Below are positions 36,057-47,672 of a DNA stretch of 64,000 nucleotides, piece after piece. The number at the start of each line of letters is the position of its first letter. Positions within the stretch are counted from its first letter, which is position 1. A program made the translations under genes and the position numbers. This DNA comes from Forficula auricularia (Eukaryota > Arthropoda > Insecta > Dermaptera > Forficulidae): NCBI GenBank assembly GCA_024734495.1, contig JALMQS010000030.1, positions 14,300,378 to 14,364,377 on the forward strand. The letters run 5' to 3'. The notes beneath the pieces were generated by a model, which saw nothing but the letters and a program-made list of their open reading frames with translations, made no database searches and was not told where the DNA came from.

Positions 36057-36495
36057 TATATATGTATATAAACTTTTGAATAGAGGGTGGTTTAGAGACC
36101 ATGAACGGAAAAACTATGATGAAATTTTCCGGAAGTCGCACCATGAGAGTGAGCGCAATAGGTATATTTCTTCGAAATCTGCCTAAAATATATTTCTTCG
36201 AAATATACATAAAAAAAAATGAAACATGTAGGTACATGTAGTATTGATAATTATGACCATAATACGTTTATTATTTGTTATTTACATCTTCCCATTTTGT
36301 TAAATTTCTAACTTTCTTTTCAAAGCCTTCCAAATGAGGGTTTGTATATTTTGAAAATATTTCGAATTCAGTTTTTTAAATCCCTATAAATAAAATTGAA
36401 AATCGAGGATAGTGCATGAGATTGTAAACGGTAGTAACCCTTAACTAAATTGTGTGCGTGTTTGTGTGTCGTTTTGTGTGTGCATGCGACAGCAG
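35111..36495. other. A+T-rich DNA with a TA microsatellite
   Basis: A (TA)n run of about 44 bp lies near 36010-36053. A C run lies at 35845-35855. TGTG-rich DNA at 36450-36480 leads into the exon acceptor at 36495. I see no other feature. Confidence 0.5.
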
Positions 36496-36588
36496 GTGAG
36501 CAACGGCCACCCTGCCACCCCCGAAAGCGCCTCTGCTGCCGCCCTGGCCGACGCCGACGAACTCATCAACGTGAATGTCAAGGCCCTC
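36496..36588 (+). CDS. Phase-0 cassette exon, 93 bp, Ala-rich
   Basis: The exon is open for 31 codons. It begins VSNGHPATPESASAAAL, continues with an acidic ADADE stretch and ends LINVNVKAL at a perfect donor (CTC|GTAAGT). Its codons are markedly G+C-rich against A+T-rich flanks. The acceptor is a tandem CAGCAG (36490-36495), so splicing can add or skip one Gln. The upstream tract is TG-rich and not pyrimidine-rich, which suggests regulated splicing. Length and phase match the exons at 39333, 45697, 49937, 51300, 57356, 59390 and 59790. I do not recognise the protein. Confidence 0.65.
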
Positions 36589-36766
36589 GTAAGTCTTGAG
36601 AACCCTTTGCTCTTAATTTGCTTTCGGGAGCAAGCTTCTTTCAATGGTTATGGTCTTCTCTTGACTAAATTAAATATTAAAAATCTTAATTTAGTTTTAA
36701 TTTCTTTAGATCTTCTCGACTAAGAAACTCACTATTATTATTATTTTTTTTTATTCAATTTTCTAA

Positions 36767-37346
36767 AGTGTGGTTCACACGGGATATTTTCTTTTACTTG
36801 TTTCTTACTTGTTCCACCTACTTGCAATTTAAAGTTAGTTCAGTCAGGCTAATTTTTCGCCTGTTGGGTTCACACGGAGCTTTTTCAAAAAATTTTCAAG
36901 TTAGCCGGCTAGGTTGCGCGCGCATGCTTTGATCCAAACAGCTGGTCTATCATCTATCAGTTTCAGCTCAGATGCAAATAAAAATGCCTGGAAATAATAT
37001 TATTGAAGAAATTATCAATGGCAGACGAATTTGGAAGGCATATTCTCTTTATTCATTGAAGTAAAGAGTTGAACAGTGAGAAACAAATGTTCTGTGATAT
37101 CAGCTGATGTATTTGGCCAATTCCTATGTCACCCATGTGAAATAATAATGCTTTCCGATTGGCTGGGCACTGCCACCTTAAAGTAGCTAAACTTTTTTTT
37201 TTAGAGCATGGCCTATCCTTTGAATCAAGCAAGCATGCTATTAAGACAGTCAGGAGTGACGTCATTTTGACCCCCTCCATGCCTCCAAATTGACAGCCGA
37301 GCAAGGTAGGAGCAAGTAAGAGAAAAATCTCCATGTGAACCGGCCT
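36767..37346. mobile_element. PIF/Harbinger-like element with TAA duplication
   Basis: Left end AGTGTGGTTCACACGGGATA and the complement of the right end, AGGCCGGTTCACATGGAGAT, align. Similarity continues through TTTTCTTTTACTTG and TTTTCTCTTACTTG. TAA flanks both sides (36764-36766 and 37347-37349), the target preference of PIF/Harbinger. At 580 bp it has no transposase. A short frame from ATGCCTGGAAATAATA (36982) is the only coding hint. It sits in the intron right after the 36496 exon. Confidence 0.7.
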
Positions 37347-37349
37347 TAA

Positions 37350-38340
37350 CATAATTGTAAAATACTCGTTGTCACATTAGAACTCTACGTGAAAATGATT
37401 TCCAATCATGACTACGCTCTTCCTCCCTTTGCAATCACCAGAAGTTCTCATTGGCTATGCTGGTTAGCGGAGGTATATAAAAAGCCTAAGAGGTAAAGAA
37501 TGATCCAATCATTTGGACTCTTGATGACTACCAGTATTGGTCAGGTCAGGCTTGAGCGCATTTTTTTAATATTTATATTTATTTTGATCGTTTTTTAATG
37601 GATTTTTTGTTAAATCACTTACAATGGAATAATAATTTGTTTTAGTCTTGAACAGACTTAAGAAATAACATCAGAACTTCATTCATTTTGTTTTCCTTTA
37701 ATGGTGATTTCTTCATATTTTGAATAAATAAATACATAATACAAATTGTTTAGGAACATGGTGTCGGTGCAAGGTGAAGCTTTATTTAATAATAGTGAAT
37801 TAAATAAATATAATTATATTTATAGTCTTAGAATTGTTTTATTATTTACTTAAAGAATGAACGTTATTTCGTGTAGTTTGGTTGAGCAATTTCATGTTTG
37901 TGCTGGCTTTTTTTTAACGCTCTTTCTTTCTTTCCTTTATTGTTGTCTTATCAATTCCCATGGTTTGGGATTTTACCTCTTGGATAGAGTTGACATTTTA
38001 TCCCCCAATTTTCCTGATTAAATAACAAATCACCCAATCCTTTTGTTTGAAGAAATTTTTTACAATCCTCCAATCATAATTGAATTTTTATAAAATAAAC
38101 TTTTATATCTATATAATACAGTCAGTAATTCTTTTTCAATTTATTTGTTTCATCGAGAATTTATTTATTTTTTCCCCCATTTGGATAGTTTTTGGTTTTA
38201 TATATTTTCTAAAAAGCCTTAAATCCTTGCTTAATATAATATTTCCGTCAAGAGTAAATAAATGGCTTGCATGTTGAATTGTTTTTTGCTTCTTTTAGAA
38301 GGTCCAAAATAAGTTGAAAATATTTTTTTTATAATAATTA
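37350..38340. other. A+T-rich DNA, no exon recognised
   Basis: Presumed intron. I see no repeat copy or splice-bounded frame. Confidence 0.4.
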
Positions 38341-38346
38341 AACAAA

Positions 38347-38425
38347 TAGGGGGTAGGGTTGGTCGAGTGGATAACGTACATGGCTTCTATTCAAGCTAGC
38401 GCGGGTTCAATCCCGACTCGCTGCA
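38347..38425 (+). repeat. tRNA-like sequence, probably a SINE head
   Basis: GGTTGGTCGAGTGGATAACG looks like an A-box region and GGGTTCAATCCCGACTCGC like a B-box/T-arm. A T-arm of four pairs (CGGG/CCCG) and an anticodon-type stem (GGCTT/AAGCT) can form. The anticodon loop would be six bases, and no acceptor stem closes, so a working tRNA is unlikely. Confidence 0.6.
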
Positions 38426-39332
38426 ATTGGTGGAATTTAATAAAATTAAAATTAATTTTTATACAATTTTATTTAGGAGATTTAAAATAGCAGTTTAATG
38501 TAAAAGTTTGACCCTCAGACACAAATATTTCGAATTTTAGCAAGTAGGTCATGTATAAGAATTCCATAAAAAAATAAATTACAAATTATATGACCACTAA
38601 ATTATACAGCCACTAAATTAGAAGCGTTTACTCGCTTTCTTTCCAAAACATTTAGAGTGATGTTTAGTGTCAGTGATTCTCTGAAGCTCTCAAAATCACA
38701 ACAGCTCGTCAACGACGCTTCTAATTTGGTGATGGTAACTGGTATTAAATGATCACAGAATTCGGATAATTTTGGCCCATAGGGATTGTCATACTATAAA
38801 AATGCATGCACTAATATCTTAACATTTTTAAAATTATATCTTATTTAATCCATCTTTGTTTTAATTTTATCACGAAGCTTTGGTGGCAGATTTGATTTTA
38901 TAGGTTAAATCATTCGAAAGAGAATTCACACAAAAAAAATTAAATTTTTATATTTCATTGAAAAGAGAGAAATTTATTAATATGCCTACAAAAATATTGC
39001 TCATAAAATGAATTAATTTTCTGATTTCCCCATAAATGTCTAACCTGAAAAAATCTCACAGAACTTAATCGTTATTTATAAGAAAGATAAGAGTAAATAA
39101 ATATTATATTTAATATTGATTTACTATGAGTTAAGGATTCTTGGTCACTTGTTTCACATTATTTATAAGAATGATCAAAGAGCATGATGCATCAATGTCT
39201 TGTTACCAATTCAAAGCATTTACCACCATTCTCTTTGTGTCTTTGTGTTTTCACCCTCAGCATGTTGAATTCATTGATTTGTTGTTTTGTGCATGTTTTG
39301 TACATGTTTTTGTGTTGTCTGTGTTTGCATAG
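38426..39332. other. A+T-rich intron DNA
   Basis: Nothing is recognised apart from a TG/TTG-rich tract (39230-39330) that leads to the acceptor at 39332. Confidence 0.45.
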
Positions 39333-39431
39333 AAAACTTGCTATTCGGATGTTGCGTTCCGACCGTCCCGGGAGCGAGTACGTCGCGAGATCGACCAGGA
39401 CATTTTGCACTGTGGTCCAATCCAATCACTC
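39333..39431 (+). CDS. Phase-0 cassette exon, 99 bp, charged helix-like segment
   Basis: The acceptor is TTTGCATAG at 39332 and the donor is a perfect CTC|GTAAGT. The 33 codons begin KTCYSDVAFRPSRERVRRE and end DILHCGPIQSL. The middle is strongly charged (Arg/Glu) and could be helical. Codon composition is G+C-rich. The exon is symmetric (phase 0 to 0) like its neighbours. Residue pattern and composition make this one of the most convincing exons in the window, but I cannot name the family. Confidence 0.72.
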
Positions 39432-39659
39432 GTAAGTTTTAATTACTATTCCAATCCTACAACTCTCTCTCTTTCTTTTCTCCAACAAATATATCTGTCA
39501 CGCATAAGGAATAGGGCGAATGAATTCGAAACTATCTTCTAGGGTGTCTCTCTTTCTAACCGAAAATAGACAATTTAATTTACCTCTTTAAAATGTATTT
39601 CTATTATAAAAATTAAAACGAAGTATGACCAGGGATGGGAAAATTAGAAATTTTTGTGA

Positions 39660-40110
39660 AATAAAATATAAAATACTAGTAACGGCTGGTGAAATTAGGC
39701 TGCACGTCTAATGTAGTATCTCCTCAGTATTTCCTCATCGGCCGACACAGCAAAATATAAATGAAGAATTGATCCTTTAAAAACCGACATTTCGGAGGAT
39801 CTTCACTCCTTCTTCAGGGTCGACAAATTTAATATAAAACGCGGTTGGTCATCATTTTTTTTTCATCATAATCATACATTCATATTTACATAAACATATA
39901 CATATAGCTATATAGTGCTCGAATATTGCCGTTTCTTTCCATAATCATCTCTTTTTTTATTAATTACAGACAAATGGCTTTTTTTAATTATTATATAATT
40001 GTAAACTCTCAAATAGGGGGGAAGATCCTTCAAAACGTTGGTTTTTAAGAGGTTGAAAGTGACGTTCCAATACATTTCTTTTATTAGGAATTTTATTTTT
40101 CATTATTCTT
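39660..40110. mobile_element. Hammerhead-bearing repeat with diverged opposite copy
   Basis: A hammerhead core lies on the minus strand at 39783-39825. On the plus strand near 40018 the words GGGGAAGATCCTTCAAAACGTTGGTTTTTAAGAGG are a decayed counterpart, with CGTTGGTTTTTAA against the complement of AAAAACCGACAT. The unit is therefore a foldback like the others, with one arm worn down. Confidence 0.55.
39783..39825 (-). ncRNA. Hammerhead ribozyme candidate
   Basis: On the minus strand CTGAAGA (39817-39811) is followed by stem II GGAG/CTCC around a seven- to eight-base loop, and GAAA (39793-39790). TGTC then gives the minimal stem III and cleavage triplet. GACC before the core pairs with GGTT after the site as stem I. 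All core bases are kept. Stem III (A-T with two bases between) is weak, as in dimeric-type hammerheads. Confidence 0.6.
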
Positions 40111-40377
40111 GGAGTGACTTTCATTAATTGTTCATTGTCATTTTACTAGGCCAGGCCGTCTTTCCAAAAGAAAATATTTCTAATATTATAGGCAAAACAT
40201 AAATTTAACATATATAGGAGATCAAATTGACAATAGAAGCAGACTCGAAATTTCTAAGGAAATCACAAGAGGTGGTCTACTAGATCCGAGATGGAATGGA
40301 TTATTTTTAATTACTAATTTTATCAATAACTAGTTTATAATGGAAGGCAGTCATAAATTATTTAAATTTTATTCAAA

Positions 40378-40428
40378 TTTCGACGTTTCGGAGACCTTTT
40401 CTCTCCTTCTTCAGGGTATTGAATGGTT
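40378..40428 (-). ncRNA. Hammerhead ribozyme candidate, well-formed
   Basis: The minus strand reads CTGAAGA (40414-40408), stem II of five pairs (GGAGA/TCTCC, loop of seven), then GAAA (40389-40386) and CGTC. Stem I pairs ATTCAA with TTGAAT, separated from the core by an internal loop. This is the arrangement typical of type I hammerheads with loop-loop contacts. All core bases are intact. Confidence 0.68.
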
Positions 40429-40593
40429 ATTGATGGACGACTATAACTCGGCTCCCATTTGTTTGCCTCTTTTATTTTTTAGTTAACTAAGTACACTTAT
40501 GATATAATGGTGAAAACTATTGCAATATTGTTGTTATCACTGAAAATAGAGACAAATGGGAGTGGAGTTATACTCGCCCATCAATGACTGTTC

Positions 40594-40640
40594 AATGCCC
40601 TGAAGAGGGAGAGAAAGGGTCTCCAAACTTCGGAATTTTA
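40594..40640 (+). ncRNA. Decayed hammerhead core, opposed twin
   Basis: CTGAAGA (40600-40606) and stem II (GGAGA against TCTCC) are present. The GAAA box has become CAAA or lost its G (CTCCAAACTTCGG), and CGTC has changed to TTC. It is presumed inactive. Confidence 0.55.
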
Positions 40641-40684
40641 ATAAAATGTGAATAATTTATGGACTGCCTTTCATTATAACCTAC

Positions 40685-42517
40685 TTATTTCACTTACCAG
40701 TTCGACTTTCTAAGAAAATTAAATAAAATTTATCAATAACAATCAGATACATGATACGAATTACGCTAACTGAGATTCACAATACAATACACTATACATA
40801 TCTATATTATTATATATGGCTAGTTATTAAAAATTTAATTTTAGAATGAATAACTTAGCAAGGTACTAAGTAATTGAAAAAAAAATAATATTCTGAAAGT
40901 TTTTCGTCGAAATAATTTAGATAAAGGGTGACTCAAGGAGGAAAGGGAATATAAGATTTTTTCACTTTTTTTCAATATCCATTTTAATTTCATTAATAAT
41001 ATTATTTTGGAATAATTTCAAAAAAAATCTTCTATTTGTGGTATTAGTAATGAATACTATGGAATTTTATCTACGGCGAAACATCTATTCCACGAGTTTT
41101 TAGACTTCAAATGGTCATTTGGTTATTAGTTAGGAGCTTGTATATAAACAATAACTTCATTCACTAGTTATTTTTAATAAATTTTCATTAACTAACATTG
41201 TTTATAAACAATAATTCATTCACTAGTGAATAAAGTAACCTTTTCTTTATCCTATTCGTTACTTTAGAATTCAGGGTTTTATAAATGAAACACAGAATAC
41301 TAGATGTTGGAATAAAAGTATCTATATATTTCATCATTATCTATGTAAATTTGAGTATAATATACTCAAATTTACATAGACAACATACATATTATGTTTT
41401 TATACTATATTAAGTTCAATTATTCCATTATGGAAAATGGCACAATAGGGGAATGTTGGCATCGTGGGTTCGAATCCTGCTAGAGTTCTTTTATCTAATT
41501 TTTTTATTAAATAATAATAATTCACTTCTCGACAGAATTATTCGACTGAATTGCTTAAATAAAATGAATATAGGTGCTTAATTGGCGAAAACCAGCAACC
41601 ACTAGAAACACTCCTTAACGGGAAGTAACCTAAATTACTGAAATTAATAATTTAATAAAGTTTTTAAGAAAAGAAGTGTAAGAATGAGATAAACATGGGA
41701 AAAGAAGTCATAAATAAATATTCATTAGTATTAATGAAATTAAAGTTCATTTGTTGAAAAAATTCTATTAAAAACTTTAGATTATAGTTGCTAAAGAAGT
41801 TTCAAAAGATACACTTGAAAAAAATAAAATACAAAAATTTTCTTTTTCTCGTAGAAATAATAAATTAATTAAGACAACTCTTGAAAAAAAAGAACCCAAA
41901 GGAAAAAACTTAAATTAAAATTATAAATTTATTTTAATGGATTTATTTCAAATGACATAATTGTTCAAAGGAACAATTCAAATATAAGTTTTAATTTAAT
42001 AAACTAAACTTTGTTACTATGATAAAATAATAAAAATAGTATTAGTAGAATACGTTGAACTCACTTTACTGTTGGTTGAAACGACTCAAACTAATCGAGT
42101 TTCTAACTTCATTTTAACATAAAATTTAATCATCCTATTCTTAATATGATTCAGATATTTTGGTAAAAACGCATCAACCGGATTCTATAGATAAAACGTT
42201 TTTTTTCTAGGTAATTTGTTTTAGAGTTAGATAATTTCAAACTCAGAATATGAGATGTGTCAAGATATATTGAAGTATTTCGAATTTTCCTTACTTTTGT
42301 ACCTCCAGAACATCCTTAATTACATATCATGAAAAATGATTAGGCAGCCAAATTTTCCTAAATTTTTACAGATTCTTAAATCAAAAAGTACCAAACTAAG
42401 AGGTAACTTTGTAGATTGAGAGCGCTCAGATTGGTTGTCCTTATAAAATTCACAAGATAACATGTTAAATTATGTTGATACAGGAATAGTCAACATTTTC
42501 TTAAAAATTTGTTTTTA
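40685..42517. other. A+T-rich DNA with a tRNA-like piece
   Basis: At about 41440-41485, TCGTGGGTTCGAATCCTGC is a good B box without a clear A box, a likely SINE or decayed tRNA. A short perfect palindrome, CTATGTAAATTTGAGTAT, with its complement lies at 41342-41381. I see no exon. Confidence 0.5.
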
Positions 42518-42864
42518 CAGTAGAGTCCCGAAAACTCGGCCTAATATGGACCGAATGGTGGTCGAGTTTGTGAAAATGCCGGGTTATCGGGAATGGGAGT
42601 AAAAAAAGCATAAGTACGAGTGTTTTCTCAGAAAATACAGTACTGTACTTATATGTATTGTTTGCTTGATAATGAAACAGAGAATAAACTGCCCAAATAC
42701 CCTTAATCAAAGGAAAAGTACGTACTTTATGAAGGCAGAGAGCCTTTACTACAAAGAAAGTGAAAATTAATGAATACATAGTATACAGTAATTTACCTGC
42801 CAGGGTGTGACCGAGTTATCCGGACTTCCGTGTTATTGAGTGCCGAGTTTTCTGGACTCTACTC
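42518..42864. mobile_element. Pogo/Tigger-like MITE
   Basis: Left end CAGTAGAGTCCCGAAAACTC and the complement of the right end, GAGTAGAGTCCAGAAAACTC, match at all but a few bases. TA lies on both sides (42516-42517 and 42865-42866). Inner words CCGGGTTATCGGG and CCGAGTTATCCGG are also typical of pogo-type ends. At 347 bp it carries no transposase. Confidence 0.8.
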
Positions 42865-45696
42865 TAGTATTTATCTTATTCTAAAATTATCATTGGTACA
42901 ATTTTTCTTTTGCTTCACATCTTTATTCCAATATTTTAAAGATTATTTCTTAGTACTTTCTCAAAAGTATACCTTCCTACTAACCAAATTTACAATCGAG
43001 TAAATAAAAATTTAGCATTCATTCAAATTCGTTAAATATGCCATATTATTCTGAAAAGCCCTTACATAGATTTTTGATCCCTTGATGAAATTTCCACTTT
43101 AGTTTTTAGTTTATTTTAGAAAAATTCCAGGGTGAAAACGCCTACCTTTCTCTGTTGTCGACATCCAAGGGGTTGGTTATTAATTAACTTCTAATATTCA
43201 CGATTTCCTGAATCATTTTATAAGGCATCTTATAATTTTCTTAAAGCTTTTTAAAGATAAAACAAATTAACATGTAAACTACTTGTGTTGTTAAATTTAT
43301 GTTTCGCATTTCCGGTATACACCCACTCTCTAAATTGTTTGCTGTTATTCATTAATTATATGATGTTTAATCATTCGAATTATAATTTAATTATCCGTTT
43401 TTTTTTCTCTTTCAACAATAATATTACGAAAAACATACTATAATTAAAATAGTTAATTAATAAATAATTACAATCTATCAGTCAATATTATGAAAATTAA
43501 TCCGTCTAACCCTTTGATCTCACCTCTTTTAGTCAAAACTTAACTTTTTTCTACTTGTATTTCATTAAAGTTTATAATTAAAAACAGGCTCTTAGAAAAT
43601 CTCATTCTGCATTAAATGGTATTTTTTCTGAATTAAATTTATTAATTATTATTTTTGATAAAAGTCTTTTAAACTAGAAATATCAAAAGTAATTCATGAA
43701 TCGATTAAATGACCTATAGGCTATCCTACAACGAACACTGAATATGGTATAACAAAGAATAAATGAGCTAAGACTCATTTGTTTAGTTTGGAATCCCAGT
43801 GCTCTCTTAATTAGAGAAACTACTTGTAATAACGTCCAATTCTGAGGCAAATGACATAACCTCAGTATTCAAATGCGCTTTTGATTGTAGTGGACAAAAA
43901 AAAATATTTATTAAATTGTTTTTGTAATTTTTGTAGAAAGAGGGGCTAGATTAAGTTGAGTTGTCAATTGAGTTGGTCACTTCAAATAACAATAATTGTA
44001 AATTGTTCATTTAAATGAATTATTTTCCCTATTCCTATTTTATATATCTATGAGCTGAACAAATAAACCAGCTCACAGCAAAGAGATAGTAGTTACCTAT
44101 AACCTATAACTAAGAAAAAATGAGTTATTAGTTATCTGATTTGTTTAGTATAAGATTCGATAATTCACTCAGAGATAAATAATATAAATATGTATGTCAG
44201 AGGTCCTCAACCCTTTTCTTCCAATGAACCCCTTCTGCAATTTTGTAAGAATGCCATTCTTATTTCCAGAATTTTCTAACTCCAAAAGTTTATTTCAAAT
44301 TATATGCTTTTAATATTGAAAATACACGATTTTTTTTACTTTAAAGATAACTAATATTATTCTAATGAGAAAGCTGAGGTTGCTTTTTGCAAGTTCTTTA
44401 ACACTTTTGAAATTTGTTCACAAATTGATTTGAGGGGGTTCCATCCCGGTTGACAACCGTTGGTATTTTTGATATTTTATTTAAAAAAAGAAAATAGAAA
44501 TATATTTCAATTTTAACAAGAACTTCAATTTCTTTACAATAATTTTGTTTAAGTTTCTCAAAAATCTTCATTAATGATATACGGGTAATTTGGTGTTTCT
44601 TTTCATTTTGCTTTATTGTTAATAAAATAAAAATTTTAGAATTATTTCAAACTTTTTACATTTATTATATTATTTATTTACTAATTATTTTATTAAGTAG
44701 TTAATAAAATCTGTTTTTCTTTAGGGCAAACAAATTTTTAAAACAAACTACTCTCTTCATGCTTGGCAGATATTAATTTCATTAATCCATTCAATTAGAC
44801 GAAATCTTTCCTTTAAGGTTGTTGTGATGAAAATTTTCCTCCCTGAAATTTGTACAATACATAGATAATTATCTAAAGTTTTGTAGAAATTATACCTTGA
44901 TTATCAGTTCTAAAGACTCAACTTAATATTTAAGTAATAGTAACAGGTGAGTTTTTTGAATTTAGAAAAAATTAGTCTAGAGCTAACCCCAGTATAAGAC
45001 TAAATTCAATTAATAATCTTAGATGAGAAATATTTATTAGAAGGGCTATCCCCCCCCCTTCTTCCTCGCAAATCGAAGTACTAAAAATGCTACCCGGACA
45101 ATTTTTTGAGACGAACTGCTTTTGAAAGATCAAAATCAATTTGCAAAATCAATCGTTAGTGAAAATTTAAGATGAAAATTTTAATTTATATCTTAGATTG
45201 AAATTGATTTATCAGAAGCTGTTCACCTTAAAGTATCAACATGAATAGTATTTTTGGCCCTTGGGTTCTATTCTCAAGTAGAGCGACAATCCTTCCTTTC
45301 TGACATAGAAACAAACCTATCTACTATGATACCTATACATTTCGAAAATTCTCATTTTAGATTTTAAATCGAATTTAAATCTTGGGACTGGAAACTAGAA
45401 TAAACTTTGAAGAAATACAAATCTTTTCAAAATTCCAAAAAAAAAAACTCAAAATAATAACTTTTTTTTAGTTAAAAATATCTTGCCTTTAGAACGGACA
45501 TTAGGGTTAAAATGTCCACAGATTATTAGATAAATATCTTTCCTAAATATTAGCAAAATTTCAGGCATTTTGTAAGAAATATAGATATATTTTCACGACA
45601 ACTACCTTTAGATGGCAAATAATTGAATATGGGTGTGGATTGACGGACGGCATGCGTAGTTATTTGATGTTTTTGCATGTTTATGTGGAATGGCAG
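42865..45696. other. A+T-rich intron DNA
   Basis: Nothing supportable is present apart from poly-A/T and a C run near 45050-45058. Confidence 0.4.
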
Positions 45697-45798
45697 AGAC
45701 AGACGTATTGCAGTCAAGTGGCCAGAAGTCGGGCTTCAAGCAACGACCGAAATGAGAACCGAACCCCGATTGCCACTGGAGTGGACATCAAACACCTG
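45697..45798 (+). CDS. Phase-0 cassette exon, 102 bp, starts R-Q-T-Y
   Basis: The acceptor is TGGCAG (45691-45696) and the donor a perfect CTG|GTAAGT. The 34 codons begin RQTYCSQVARSRASSNDRNE and end GVDIKHL. The first residues form an R-x-T-Y motif, and RSRAS follows, so two basophilic phosphosite-like stretches occur in one exon. The frame is open well upstream, but composition changes at the acceptor. An alternative acceptor two bases on (CAGAG|) would break the phase. The protein family is not recognised. Confidence 0.68.
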
Positions 45799-46325
45799 GT
45801 AAGTCAAGTGGATCAAGAATTCAATCTCGTTTCCTGTTCGCTAACGAGAGACATTCTAGAATAAGGTTGGCTAACCTTTAAACTTCCGTTTTTTACCAAA
45901 AAATATTTTGTTTTGTTTTTTTAATTCATCTAACTCTAACCGATGGGACTCTAGTTATTATTAGTTTTTCGTCACTCGAGAAAATCGATATTTATTCAGA
46001 GTTAGGATCCGAGTCGAGTTTTGACTCGAATAATTCTAAAATACATTAGTTAACCCCCACCACGCTGGGTTTACAGGGAAACTTTGTCGGCGGGGGGGGG
46101 GGGGGGGAGAGCAAAATAATTACACCAATAGTTTTTTTAAACTATTTTCTCAACTACATAATAATAATAATAAAATTAATTTTAAATTAGACTTCCAATA
46201 AAATACAGTATACGAAACGTCAACACAAGAATAAAATTTAGGATTTACATTCATCAGGAGATCAGGACATCCATTAATTAACAAGCAGTCAAAAACAAAC
46301 AAATATACAAATATTGTTAGAGTTT
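45799..46325. other. Intron DNA with a G tract
   Basis: A run of about 16 G lies at 46092-46107. AATAAT repeats lie near 46158-46172. No gene is visible. Confidence 0.45.
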
Positions 46326-46404
46326 GTGGCTGTGATGAAACTGTATTAGATGAAGGAGGAGGTATCAGTCAAAGTTGGATACACTGGGTTCAATAAAACA
46401 CCCC

Positions 46405-46452
46405 GAATAAAACGTTTCGGTCTAAATTTTTTGGCCATCTTCAGTTAATTGG
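46405..46452 (-). ncRNA. Hammerhead core, stem II damaged
   Basis: The minus strand has CTGAAGA (46444-46438), GGCC, a loop with AGACC, then GAAA (46418-46415) and CGTT. The ancestral stem II was probably GGCC/GGCC. Here one side has become GACC. The conserved core is intact and GTT would be a permitted cleavage triplet. Confidence 0.5.
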
Positions 46453-46683
46453 GAGTTATACACAAAATGCGGTACACATATTATGTGATCAAAAATAAAA
46501 ATTGTATCTTCATATAAATTTATAACCTGCCTGTGCTCAAAGGTTCAGAATGAATGTAATCGACATTCATTCATTCATTCACCTTTGAGCACAGGCACGT
46601 TGTAGATTTGCATGAAAATACAATTTTTATTTTTGACAAGGCCTGGTTCGATCACATATGTGTACCCCATTTTGTGTATAACT

Positions 46684-46736
46684 CCCAATTAACTGAAGAT
46701 GACCAAATAAATTCAGGCCGAAACATTTTATTCAGG
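46684..46736 (+). ncRNA. Hammerhead core, opposed twin
   Basis: CTGAAGA (46693-46699), GACC, a loop with AGGCC, then GAAA (46720-46723) and CATT. The stem II change is on the other side compared with the twin at 46405. The two copies therefore support an ancestral GGCC/GGCC pairing and have decayed independently. Confidence 0.5.
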
Positions 46737-46800
46737 GTGTCTTATTGAACCCAGCGCATCCAACTTTGGCTGATTCCTCCTCCTTCATCTAATACAAATA

Positions 46801-47670
46801 TATAAATATATCTTAGCTATAGTATGGTAAATCATCTATTCAAAAACACATAGCTTACAATATATTTTATTTTTTATAAAATTAAAATACTTAAATTAAA
46901 AAAAATACACGATTTTAATCCCAAATGTGTTATAAATTAGAAAATAAATTTTCCTTTGTACCCGAAAAATTCGTGTTCCATGGTTGATAGTCTTGTTATT
47001 GGAGTATATTTGTTCGAGTCCCATCTTTTCCACTATAATCGATTTCAAATGTTTATTAGAAACGGTGAGAAAAAAAATCCTGAATGGATTTCTTTTGTAA
47101 GGTGTTTGATATGTCATGCTCATTTGATTTGATAAAATTAGGCATCCATTCTTCTCTTTGAATTTACCATATTCTTTTAGCTTACCTTCTTTTATTTTAT
47201 TATTTTTTTCTGTTAAATGAAAATCCCTTCATGATCTGGGTTCTTATGTCACGAGGTTTATTCTTTTTTCTTCAAAATGATTTATCCAATCCTAAAGCTT
47301 TCTTCCCTTTAACACACTTGCCCAAGCTCTTATCATCCTTTGTAAGTCTGGTCTTTGATAATATTAAATTCGATTTTCTCCAGACGTGCCTTTCAATACT
47401 TTCTTTATTGTAAGTGATCATAAGTTTATATTGTAATAATCTTGTTTTCCTTTTTCATCTCAAATTTATTTAGGCTTATAGCATGTTGATATGAAATTCT
47501 TAAAACTTTCAGAATATGCAGCATCTTGAATTTATTTAATTTTCGAATTAAGCATGTTTTAAAAAATCAATAGAACTTAAATGAAGGAAATTTTCAAATT
47601 TATTCATATACCCATAAACTCTATGGCTGGGGACATAGCTTAAGGCAGTGTTTCCAACGAGTTTTATAAC
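46801..47670. other. A+T-rich intron DNA
   Basis: Open frames near 46896-47123 (minus) and 47231-47413 (plus) are A/T-biased and have no motif or splice borders. Nothing is called. Confidence 0.4.
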
Positions 47671-47672
47671 TT

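Larger units (their letters stand above)
40334..40684. mobile_element. Foldback element with two opposed hammerhead cores
   Basis: Left arm TTATAATGGAAGGCAGTC (40334) pairs with GACTGCCTTTCATTATAA at the right end. Next to these, ATAAATTATT...AAATTTTATTCA pairs with GAATTTTAATAAAATGTG...AATAATTTAT. The inner ATTCAATACCCTGAAGA (complement) and GTTCAATGCCCTGAAGA lie symmetrically about the centre near 40500. The GGAAGGCAG word also closes the elements at 49160-49500 and 62515-62998. Confidence 0.8.
46330..46800. mobile_element. Foldback element with two opposed hammerhead cores
   Basis: The outer arm GATGAAGGAGGAGGTATCAG (46351) pairs with the complement of GATTCCTCCTCCTTCATC near the right end. 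CACTGGGTTCAATAAAACAC pairs with GTCTTATTGAACCCAGCGC. Inside, AACTCCCAATTAACTGAAGA appears on the plus strand at 46680 and on the complement at 46450. The two inner parts meet at an ATTCATTCATTCATTCAC tract (46565-46582). A truncated copy lies at 32537. Confidence 0.82.

Noticed and set aside
38347..38425. Functional tRNA gene
   Set aside because: The A and B boxes are present, but no acceptor stem closes and the anticodon loop has six bases. A SINE head is the better reading.
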